Origin: Vigna angularis
Lineage: Eukaryota; Streptophyta; Magnoliopsida; Fabales; Fabaceae
Length of the DNA stretch: 64,000 bases
Direction: 5' to 3'
Assembly: GCF_016808095.1 (NCBI RefSeq)
Contig: NC_068974.1
Span: forward strand, 28,318,825-28,382,824
Positions 48,456 to 59,694 of this stretch are shown here, one piece after another. The position numbers and the translations under genes are program-made. The notes under the pieces are model-generated. The model was not told the DNA's origin, ran no database searches, and saw nothing but the letters and a program-made list of their open reading frames with translations. Every line of letters begins with the position of its first letter. Position 1 is the first letter of the stretch.

Positions 48456-48668
48456 AATTTAGAACCATAAATATCAATTACCAAAAAGAAAGTGAATTAA
48501 TGTTTTGATTAAATATATGAATAATTACAACATTCTTATTAAATGAATAAAACTAGTTTGATTTTAGAAGATTAATATTAAGTTCAAACAATAAATATAA
48601 ATAATTAAATTCAATAATCCACTTTACATTGATATAAAGTTGTGATAGTTTTCATGATGGAATGATTT

Positions 48669-48920
48669 CACTACAAGAATATATTGATAATCTTTTATTG
48701 AATTGTATATTCATTGTAAATTTATTGATATATTTTACTAATGAATTTTAGCATCAATAAAAATATTTATTAATAATATATCTGTTGATAAAATTGATCA
48801 ATTAGATAAATTAAAATTTTTATTATTAACGAAAATTTTTGTTATAATATATTTGTATAGAATTTGTTGGAATAATCCGTTGGTAATTGAGTATGTGAAA
48901 TTAAATTTTCCTCATATTCG
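48669..48920 (+). mobile_element. CACTA-type terminus and subterminal repeats (fragment)
   Basis: Starts CACTACAAGAATATATTG, close to the CACTACAAGAAAA ends of plant CACTA elements. The downstream sequence has repeated tattaata/attaacgaaaattttt-type motifs typical of subterminal regions. No matching opposite terminus (cttgtagtg) was found downstream, so it is a fragment or a solo end. Confidence 0.4.
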
Positions 48921-49654
<734 letters not shown>

Positions 49655-50188
49655 TATTCTGCTTGTGCTTCTATTTCGCTTTCACCATCTATTCCTGTAC
49701 ACCTAGAATTGGAAAGAGGTAAAAGTTTTAATATTGAACTTTATGTTGGGATGGTGTTTGAGTCTATAAAAAATGTTAAAAATTTTACACTTCATTTACC
49801 AAGATAAATTCTTGAAGATCTTGAAATCCACATTTATCTTAAACAAAAAGAAAAAAAATGGAGAAAAATAACTCAAAATTGTGGATTTAAGAATAGACTT
49901 CAAATAGTACTTCATAAGTCATCCGTTAAGATGTCATAAAATGTAAATCATCGCAACATTAGGACTTGTTAGAGAGAAAAAGAATAATTTAATTTTCATT
50001 CGTTAATTATTATTGTATTTACGTGATTTATATACATAACAGGCACAAAACATTATTTTTCTTAGTTCATAAAAAATATTTGATTTACAATGGTTTCAAT
50101 TATACATCTATTCATGTCCTCACTTATTATTCTCTAATACCTTCAATTCTTGTTTTAATATGTATATTAATAAAAAGGAGAAAGAATT

Positions 50189-50191
<3 letters not shown>

Positions 50192-50219
<28 letters not shown>
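50192..50219. repeat. (AT)n microsatellite
   Basis: Short AT run. Confidence 0.95.
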
Positions 50220-50222
<3 letters not shown>

Positions 50223-50432
50223 ATTCTTGGAGAATAATACATCTAATTAAGCTAAATTGTTAATTTAAAATTAAATAATATATTCATATGAAAATCAATC
50301 CATATTTATTATGAACTAATTGCATCAAGAAGTTGATAAAATAGAATATTATAAATAATTATTTAAATAAAGAAAATTTATTGTATTTTTTATGTTTGTG
50401 CAAAAATAACATTAAATAATTACTATAATTTT

Positions 50433-50650
50433 CACTACAAGAAAATTATTAAATAGTAACCAATTTAAAATAGATTCTAAATTTGTTATTAACATTAGCT
50501 ATCAAAATTTTGGTTAAAAAAATTAGTATCTCAACTAATTACTAATTATTAGTTTATAAATTAGTATATAAATTATTTACTATAGTTTTAGTCTCTAAAG
50601 TTAATTATCATTTAAAAACTATCCTTATAAAAGTTAATAATATTATGAGA
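50433..50650 (+). mobile_element. CACTA-type terminus (fragment)
   Basis: Starts CACTACAAGAAAATTATT and continues with degenerate direct/inverted motifs (ttagtataaattattta, ctaattactaattattag). This is the usual look of a CACTA 5' end. It has the same orientation as the 48669 terminus, so the two are not a pair of ends of one element. No internal genes follow. Confidence 0.45.
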
Positions 50651-51456
50651 GTATTATTTGCCCTCTTAAGTTATCATGCAATTGTTTTGATGACATGACA
50701 ACTTTATGGAGTGTGAACACGACAGCATTTAGCAACCACAACAACTATAGAAAAAATTGGCAAAGTAACATCAAAATGATGTTTATGTTGAATGTTTGGA
50801 TGTAATTATGTGTGTGACCGACAAGAACAAAAGGTTGTGGTAGAACCGTTGGTTGGTGATAAGAAAAATATTCTGACCTAGATTCTTATGATAAGATAAA
50901 AAACTATTTTGTTGAATATAAAGCCAATACACCTTTAATGAGAAAATTTGAATAAGATTGAAATTTTAAAGATCCAATTATAAATATACATTAGACAAGA
51001 AAAAGTTGGCTCACCTTACATATTGAGTCCTTTTGTCAACGAACTTTTTGGAGCTTAATTCTTTCTATGGAGTTGTGCTTAAAGTCAAATCAAAACAAAT
51101 AAGATTATTTTAAAAAGCAAACAACATATACTCTTAGAATCTATTAAAAGAATAGCTAAAAGTTCAGTGAAAGGAATTTAATAATAGTTTTATGTATTTG
51201 TTATTCATGTAAACTTTTTGCATCAGAAATAAAGAGACGAAACCTTACTTCATTAAATTAAATTTTGGGAATTCAAGCTGTTCTAGATCGAGGAATGTAA
51301 TGAATAGCAATACTTTCATATACTCTTAATTATTTAGTACATTTTTATCTCGAAACAACAATAATATTTTACAAATATTTAGGCTTTTATTCTGCTTTCT
51401 TATCTTTAAAGATTTCACTACTTCATAATATTTTCTATTGATTTAAGAGTAATGAT
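50651..51456. other. AT-rich spacer
   Basis: No gene recognised up to the copia element. Confidence 0.5.
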
Positions 51457-51461
51457 TTTAC

Positions 51462-51644
51462 TAATGGAAACAGAATAGCAGCATATGGTATATAGGAGTA
51501 TATGAAAACAGAGAGACAGGAAACATGCAGTAGTATTATGAGAAAGAAAGAATAGTGTTTTATACAAGAAAAATTAACTGTAAATGAGTAACAGAAAAAA
51601 AACTAACTGACTTATAACTAACAACTTGAATTATATACCCAATA
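51462..51644 (-). repeat. 3' LTR of the minus-strand copia element
   Basis: On the minus strand it runs TATTGGGTATATAATTC ... CTGTTTCCATTA, paired with 55653-55834. Confidence 0.92.
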
Positions 51645-51651
51645 CACCTCC

Positions 51652-54600
51652 TTAATTCAAGTCACTTAGAGCTAATACACCTATTCCAGATCTGAGATAC
51701 TCAAATCTGTCATGTTTGAGTGCTTTAGTAAATAGATCAGCCAGTTGTGATTCAGTTTTGCAGTAAACCAACTCCACTTTGCCTTTATTCACCATATCAC
51801 GTAAAAAATGAAACTTCACATCAATGTGTTTGCTTCTTCCGTGGCTCACAGGATTCTTGGCCAAACTCATAGCAGATGTGTTGTCCATCTGTAGCATAAA
51901 TGGTTTCTCACTTTGCACCTTTAAATCTTTTAGAATTTCATTCAACCACACACCCTGACATACTGCATGACAGCCAGCAACATATTCTGCTTCACAACTT
52001 GATAGAGCAACAATGGTTTGCTTCTTAGAACTCCATGATATAGGTGCTGTGTTCATGAAAAATATATTCCCTGACGTGCTTTTTCTCTCAATTTGATCTC
52101 CACCAAAATCTGAGTCAGTGTAACCAACTAGTTCCAACTCATCCTTCTTCACTCCGTATGGAAACAAAATACCAGACCTGGCTGTACCTTTAACATACCT
52201 TAGAACACGTTTAGCAGCAATCAAATGGTTCTTCTTTGGATTGCTCATGAATCGGCTCAAAAGACCAACCCCATACATCAGATCTGGCCTGCTATTACAT
52301 AGATATTGCAAAGAACCAATGAGCTGCTTATAAGCTGTCTCATCCACGCTTTCTTTGTTTATATCAGATTTTAGCTTGGTATTAACCTTAATTGGATTCC
52401 TGGTAATGTTACACTCAATCATCTTAAATTTCTCCAACAAATCCTTCACGTATTTTGTTTGGTGCATATCTAAGCCTCCAACTGTGTGCGTAAATTCCAT
52501 TCCCAGAAAGTAGCTAAGCCTCCCAAGATCTGTCATCTCGAATTCTGCTTCCATCATCTGCTTGAATTCTTCAATCCAATGTAGACTGGAACCTGTCACC
52601 AGCAGGTCATCAACGTACAAACATACGATCATTATATCATCACCACTCTTCTTCACATACAGGCTATGTTCAACAACACATCTCTCAAGTCCATAGCTGA
52701 TAAAAAAATCATCAATCCTTCTGTTCCATGCCCTGGGTGCTTGCTTCAATCCGTAGAGTGCTTTGAATAGCTTATACACTTGATGCTTCTTCTCTTTGAT
52801 AAATCCTGGAGGCTGTTGTACATATACTTCCTCCTCCAACAAGCCATGCAAAAATGCAAACTTAACATCAAGAGCAAACAAAGACCAATTCTTAGCACAT
52901 GTAATAGCAACAACTAAACGAATAGTTTCTAACCTTGCAACAGGTGCGTAGACTTCCTTGAAATCGACTCCTTGTTGCTGTAGAAATCCTCTTGCCACAA
53001 GCCTAGCCTTGTATTTTGAGACTGTACCATCTGGATTAAGCTTAGTTTTGAAAACCCACTTAACTCCAATGCATTTCTTCTCGGGTGGCAAATCGACCAG
53101 CTTCCATGTTTTATTCTTCTCGATCGATCTAATCTCCTCCAGCATAGCTTCCTTCCAGAGTGGTTGAGATAAGGCATCATCAACATTCAATGGTTCACTT
53201 CCGGCCATTAATGCTAGGTGAATTATATCACCTTCTTCATCCACTCCAGCATCAGAATACATTTCATATTCTGTAAACCGAGAAGGTCTTACCACTTGTC
53301 TTCTCGGTCTCGTTGAAACCTCTGCATTATTATTGTTGCTCCCAGTATTGCTATTGGCTATCGGAGTATCCACCCTTTCTTCAATCTGCATAGGTATTTG
53401 CAACGCTGCTCTTGATTTCTTCATGCTGGTTTGATTGCATTCTCAGTCCCAATTTTCATCTTCGAGAATCAATACATCCCTGCTGATGATCACCTTCTTC
53501 CTGATAGGATCAAACAGTTTGTACGCTCCAGTAGGATGATAACCCACGAACACCATTGCCTCTCCTTTGTCATCCAACTTCGTTCTCTTCTGCTCTGCAA
53601 CATGACAGAAAGCCAAAGAACCAAAAATCTTAAAATGCTTAACAGATGGTACAATACCTGACCAAATTGCATGTGGGACGTTCTCTGTCAACTTCTTTGT
53701 AGGACATCTGTTCAGAACATACACAGAAGTTGCCACCGCTTCTCCCCACAATTCACGCGGTACGCCCTTTTCTCTAAGCAAGCACCTGGCCATATTCATT
53801 ATTGTTCGATTTCATCTTTCGGCCAAACCATTATGTTGTGGTGTATAAGGGGCTATAATCTCGTGTGCTATTCCCTGTGCCTGACAAAATTCATCAAATT
53901 CACGCGATGTATACTCACCTCCACCATCTGTCCTAATCAGCTTTATCTGCTTATCAATTTCTTTTTCAACACGATTCTTGAACCGCTTGAAAACTTCTAG
54001 AACATCACTTTTCAGCCTTATGAAGTATACCCATATCATACGACTGTATTCATCTACAAATGTAACAAAGTATCGATTACCAGCTATGGTTGATGTCTCA
54101 AGTGGACCGCACACATCTGAATGAATTACTTCCAGACGTTCTTTAGACCTCATCTTCAAGTGCGTTTTGAAAGGTTTTCTCGTTTGCTTTCCTATGATGC
54201 AAGATTCACAAGCTCTCTGAGGTATAGATATATCTGGTAAACCAGAAACTATCGTCTTTTTGCTTAACAATTGCAGATCTCTGAAATTCAGATGTCCGAA
54301 TCTCAGATGCCATTTCCATTTTTCATCCACTTCTATGGTAGATAAACACTGCAGATTCTCAATTATATCCATATGAACCTTGAAGGTACGATTCTTAGAA
54401 ATCTTGCTTTCCAGGACTAACCTTTTATTTTTATCAAACACTTCCACTCTTCCTTGATTGCCCATCATTACAGTGAAACCTTTCTCAACCAGTTGACCCA
54501 GACTAAGCAAATTGCATTTCATCTCTGGGACAAAAAGAACATTTTCTATCATAGCCTTCAGTCCATTCTTCTGTTTTATGATAATATTTCCTATCCCTTC

Positions 54601-55536
54601 AACCTTCAATGTACTATCATCAGCAACTCTGACCTTGCTTTTCTTTCCTTCGTTGAAATTGATAAGCCACTCTCTATTGTATGTCATGTGGTTTGAACAT
54701 CCTGAATCCAGATACCATAATTTGTTTGTTTGATTTGTCATAGCAACGCTTTCTGAAGAAGTAGTAACCATAAGAATTAATGGCTCTGAGTCAGACTCGT
54801 CTTTTACAAAATGAGCTTGCTTGCTTTGATCTTTCTTAAACTGTCTACCTTTGTTGAAATAACACTCATAGGAGAAATGTCCCAACTTATGGCACGTAAA
54901 ACACTCTATATTTCTTCTGTCTTTCTTCTTGTAATATTTGTTTCTTCCTATGCTTTCTGTAGAATCACCTCTTTCCTCTTGTTCTTCAACTCCATCATTC
55001 TTCCACTTTCGTTGTACAGAATTATCATTCTTCCATCTACTTTGTGCAAAGTTATCATTCTTCCATTTACCTGGAACATTGGATTTACCTTTCCAAGTCT
55101 TGAACTTCTTCTTCCCATCACCTCTAACATGTTGCACCTGTAAAGCCTGATCATCAGCTCTGACAGGATCTCTATCAAGAAGCCGCATCTCGTGAGCTTC
55201 CAAAGAACTCTGAAGCTCTTCGATTTTTATCTTTTCTAGATCTTTAGATTCTTCAATAGCAACAACTATGAAATCAAAGAAATATAGAGTGTTTTGGATC
55301 TTCTCGAAGTGTGTATCATCTACACACTGATGAATGATCAGTAGAGCCTTATCGTCCTTCTGACTAATCTCCGCCTTCTGATCTTCTGTGCCACAGAACT
55401 CAGTTGCAGACTCCACCCCTTCTATCACGCTGCTAACTCCTTGTACCCGGAACAGCACCCGCATTTGCGTGCTCCATCGACTCCAATTCTTTTCGGTTAG
55501 AATAGGAAGATTTTTCGTGGAAAAATCTGCCATCAA
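51652..55536 (-). pseudogene. Copia gag-pol polyprotein, two nonsense codons and a gag deletion
   Basis: One frame of 1295 codons from 55536 down to 51652, split by TGA at 53814-53812 and TGA at 53445-53443. Order: gag (starts [13 protein letters not shown]), zinc knuckle [14 protein letters not shown], protease [11 protein letters not shown], integrase (HLRFGHLN zinc finger; Asp in IHSDVCGPL, Asp in IRTDGGGEY, Glu in HNGLAER), reverse transcriptase (GVKWVFKTKL, ALYGLKQAPRAW, catalytic YVDDLL) and RNase H (GYTDSDFGGD, SSCEAEYVAG, KHIDVKFHFLRD). The first stop falls where Arg CGA is expected just after the integrase Glu. The second falls where Trp TGG fits. Gag is shorter than usual: the N-terminal part ([10 protein letters not shown]) joins directly to [14 protein letters not shown], an in-frame loss of roughly 70-80 residues of the gag core compared with the family as I recall it. 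Confidence 0.93.
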
Positions 55537-55638
55537 CGCTTACTTTCTGCTTCAAAAAAACTTCTTCTTTACTCACTTCTTGGTTAGCCGCACTGAACCA
55601 AGTACTCAAAACACCTTACGTGTTTATTTCAAGAACCT

Positions 55639-55651
55639 GGCTCTGATACCA
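55639..55651 (-). other. Primer-binding site (initiator Met-tRNA)
   Basis: Minus strand TGGTATCAGAGCC, a perfect plant tRNA-iMet type primer site adjoining the 5' LTR with a one-base spacer. Confidence 0.93.
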
Positions 55652-55652
55652 C

Positions 55653-55834
55653 TAATGGAAACAGAATAGCAGCGTATGGTATATAGGAGTATATGAAAAC
55701 AGAGAAACAGGAAACATGCAGTAGTATTATGAGAAAAAAAGAATAGTGTTTTATACAAGAAAAATTAATTGTAAATGAGTAACAAAAAAAAACTAACTCA
55801 CTTATAACTAACAACTTGAATTATATACCCAATA
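55653..55834 (-). repeat. 5' LTR of the minus-strand copia element
   Basis: Paired with 51462-51644. It should carry the element's promoter; ttataagtgag and gtgttttatac motifs are present on one or the other strand. Confidence 0.92.
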
Positions 55835-55839
55835 TTCAC

Positions 55840-56200
55840 TACACGAGTTTATAGTAGTTGTATTGTTTAATAGTTAGTCACTTGTATGCAAAACCTTCAT
55901 AACATAATTTGCAGTACGTGATCAAATTATTTGTGCGCTTGACATTATTTGTAGGAAATTTTAATAATTTTCTTGATGAATTTATGCTGATAAAAAAAAT
56001 CTTAAAATACAACATTAATATTAATATATGAGTTTAAAGAAAGATTCAGTAAAAAAATACCATAATAATAAAATCTGAATGTAATTAGTACAAATTATAT
56101 CATCTTTTACTTTAAGATAATAAATTAATGAATCTTAATTATTATATTATATTTATTTTTTCATTTTTATTTAATAAGACACTTAGACTCACTCTTAATT

Positions 56201-56238
<38 letters not shown>

Positions 56239-58035
56239 ATAATATTTTTAATAATAATTACAGTGTAAAATTAAAATAAATACCACAACAAATAAAATAA
56301 ATAAAAGTGAACGAAAACAGAAAAAAAAAATATTTAAGACTAAAACAATTATACATTAATTCATCGTTAAAATATTTAAGACTGTCCCTATCATTATAAG
56401 TTCGTCACTAGTGACAAATACCACTTATAGAGACCTAAAAACAATGATGAAGGCTAAAATAATCATTGTTCTTAAATTTTCGTTGAGATAGGAGGAAATG
56501 AGTACAAAGAGACAAGGGCACGATGAACTCGTTAGTTGTATTGATTTTGTAGTTTAGTGAAAGTTAAACCAAGGGTGGTCATGTCTTTCTTTAATTGATT
56601 TGAAACTTCATATATCTGTTGATATGATATTATATTATTGGGGTAATGATGTGTATTTGCTTTATGATTTTATTTTATTGAAATATTAATGTTTTTTCAT
56701 CTGGTTGGGATAAAAAAGTAAGTGATTTGGTTATTCATTGGAGTTTTTTTGGTAAAAAGATGACACCTAAAATCCTTGAGATTTTCATGCCATTAATACT
56801 CATAAGACTTAATCTAAGGGTTTTAAAGTAATTAAACTCACTTATAGAAGTAGTTAATGAAAAATGGTTGGAGATTAACACTTAAAAAGCTTTATAAAAA
56901 AGGGCTAAAATATTGTTTTACTCTCTTACTTCCCATCTCACAGATTAAAAAAAATATTAAATGCATCCAAATTTAGTCATAATCGCAATTAATTTTACAA
57001 CTATTTCATCTTTTGCAAAACAGTAATTCATTTTACGGTGGAAGTGAAGAAAACTTCTTCATAAATACTTTAAAAATAAAAAATATAAATTTATATTAAT
57101 TTTTCCATAAATTAAACTTATATTCTTTATGAATTAAAAATTACATTTTTGAGAAATTAAAAAAAAAAATTTTAACGTATGCAAAGATTAATTTTACTTT
57201 TTTTTATTTTCTTTATTTTTCTTTCAGAACTACATATAGGAAAAAGAATTATCTAAAAATACCCTTAATTTTTTTTATCACATAAAGCATAATTAAGGAA
57301 ATTAATACAGAATCCAACAATACCCTAATAAATAATTAATAATAGCTAATACAAAATCCCTTATATAAAAAAGAAACACATAAGTGGTTGAAAATTTTGA
57401 GATATTTTTCTATTTCATTCGTATTAATTAAATATTCCTGAACTTTTGTGAGAACCTTAAAATACTATTTGTGAAATATTTCTGGTCCCTTTTCAATTTA
57501 AAACTCTTAATAATTATGTTCAGAGATAATGTTGGAAAAATCAACTTAAAAAAACTAAAGAACTATAGTTTTGCAAATAATTATAATAATAGTAACAGAA
57601 AGGTACTGTTTAAAACCGAACGAAATATGTTTTAATAACTTTGGTTTTGATGTTTTATATTTTGAAACTAATATCATTGAAAACAAATATTACTAAAAAC
57701 GTAAAAAAAGTTCTTAACCAATAAAAGAATATATTTTATAACAATTAACTTGTAGAATTTGTTTTATGTTAAATAGAAGTGTTAATTTGTCCCACATTAG
57801 GATTTGGTAAACAACACAGGCGGTAAAAAAAGTTCACATAGTCAACAAATTTTGTATTGAAATAATTTATCGGTGTAAAATGTCTATAAAAACTCGTGAA
57901 TTAAGCTAGTTTATGAGTTTATTTTTAATATAAAAAATATTAGTTTTTAAAAATTTGTTATTGAAAAAGATTATTTATCTTGATTTTTAGTTTGAATATA
58001 TTTGTTTCAACCTTAAATCGATCACCTTTAGTCCA
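55840..58035. other. AT-rich intergenic DNA, no gene seen
   Basis: No coding frame or element boundary recognised. An (AT)n tract lies at 56205-56236. Confidence 0.55.
56205..56236. repeat. (AT)n microsatellite
   Basis: Short pure AT run. Confidence 0.95.
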
Positions 58036-58039
58036 TGCC

Positions 58040-58475
58040 AACCCATATCGATCTTCAATCCAGATTGATCTTTTTTGACAAAATTTTGATCGGAGTCAAC
58101 TTGCTCGAATTTGACCAAATTTCGATTGAAGTTAATTTAACTGAAATTTGGTTAGGGCTGACTCAATTGAATTGGGTCAAATTTCAGCTAGGACTGACTC
58201 AAGTAAATTTTAGTTAGGATCAACCCAAGTAAATTTCAGTCAGAGGTTACTCGACCAAATTTCAGTCAGGGGTTACTCAACCAAATTTCAGTCAAGGTCT
58301 ACTCAACAAAATTTCAAACATGACCAACTCACTTTAATTTCGCCAATTCTTTTCAAGGCTAATTAAGTCGAATTTAAACAAATTTCAGTGAGTCGAGATA
58401 CGACCAAATTTAACTTAATTTCGATCGAAACCTACTCAACTAAATTTCAAACGAGAGCAACTCAAACAAAGTGCT
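58040..58475. repeat. Degenerate 26-30 bp minisatellite
   Basis: Repeated units of the form actcaaccaaatttcagtca plus 6-10 variable bases (for example three near-tandem units at about 58248-58325). Flanking copies are more diverged and partly in altered register. The 60-codon frame at 58035-58217 reads through it and is not considered a gene. Confidence 0.8.
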
Positions 58476-59694
58476 AATACAATGCTCGTGATATTCTAGA
58501 AGGATATAACATTATAGTATAATAGAGGAACAAAATCTTTGATCAAGTTTTTTTATTTTGGAGACTTTACTAATGTTAGATTATAGAAAATAGGGAAAAA
58601 AAACACTTGGGCAACACATGAAGTGTAGGTTTTATTATGATTCAAAGAATGATTAAGGAAGTTTTGTAAGGATTTTTAAAATGGTAAAACATGAGAGAAA
58701 TATGATTATCTCCTTATTATGTATCTTTTAGTTTGTTTCTCTATGCGCGGTCATTTTCTTTTTTATTTTAGTTTTTAATTTTGTTTTCCTAAGCTTCAAA
58801 TTGTAATTTGAACTAGTAACAAATCAACTAGTTTTGTAGATATATGAACTTGTTTTAATTTTAAAATGAATACCTATAGTTATTGAACATAAGAATGAGT
58901 ATGAATAATATCTATTTTTTATATTGAATATGAGACAAAGATGAATACTTACGTATTTATTCGTTTTTATTTTTTTTTCTCATACTTATTCTCATTTTAA
59001 ATTTCTAAAACACCTTTATAAATAATCTAAAAAAACTAATATTAACTTTTATTTAACTATTAATGTTTTATTTACAGGATAAACATTTAATTATTTTTAT
59101 TTTTTTATAATTAGTTGATATTTGTCTAATTATTATTTGATTTGATATTTATATAATTATAATATTTTTATATTTGACATTAAAAGAAAGATGGTGATAA
59201 ATTATTTGAGTAGCTAAGATAATAGAATAGTTAAGAATGTGATAATTTATACACTAAAATCTAAGGGGGAAATATTAATTCAAGTTATAATAAGCTGCAA
59301 TTCTAGCAATTAAATAGAATTTGAATTAATTAAAATCTTAATAAATTATATTTTAATATTTAGTAATGCATCGGAACAAAATTTTGAAGTTAGAAAAAAG
59401 GCTTTAATATTTAGTAAGCCTTTCTACGACTAGATTGGAATTAAAGTATGATTATTTTAATGAAAACATAACAATGATTCTGAAGACGAAACCATATTAT
59501 ACAAATTATATAAGAATCCCTTTCAATAAAGCTTGTTACTTATAAAGCAGAGAAATGATTTTGATTACAGTGGATGAAATATACGAGTGAAGTGGTATCG
59601 AAAGAGAAAAGCAGAAGAAAAGATGGAAACTAGGGAAACTATATAATAAAGTAGGTGTTGATTGATGAAGATGATACAGATGAATGATTGTTGT
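58476..59694. other. AT-rich 3' flank of the GH3 gene
   Basis: Contains the probable 3' UTR of the GH3 gene in its last 100-200 bases (read on the minus strand). Nothing else was recognised. Confidence 0.5.

Larger units (their letters stand above)
45877..48668. other. AT-rich intergenic DNA, no gene seen
   Basis: No coding frame recognised. At 46430-46620 short inverted motifs (gtgatgtcatcac, ttgtgacacc, attcgtcacaaaa) resemble the subterminal repeats of CACTA-like or MITE elements, but no element ends could be fixed. A mixed-composition stretch at 47730-47930 has no identified function. Confidence 0.45.
51457..55839 (-). mobile_element. Young Ty1/copia retrotransposon (coordinates include target duplications)
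   Basis: The LTRs are 51462-51644 (3' LTR) and 55653-55834 (5' LTR), about 183 bp each, with six differences by eye (about 3%). The primer-binding site TGGTATCAGAGCC (minus strand; plus 55639-55651), complementary to initiator Met-tRNA, lies one base inside the 5' LTR. A purine tract (aattaaggaggtg on the minus strand) precedes the 3' LTR. Flanking 5-mers are tttac (51457-51461) and ttcac (55835-55839), one mismatch apart. The LTR ends are TA...TA instead of TG...CA. A single polyprotein frame with two stops fills the interior. Confidence 0.93.
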
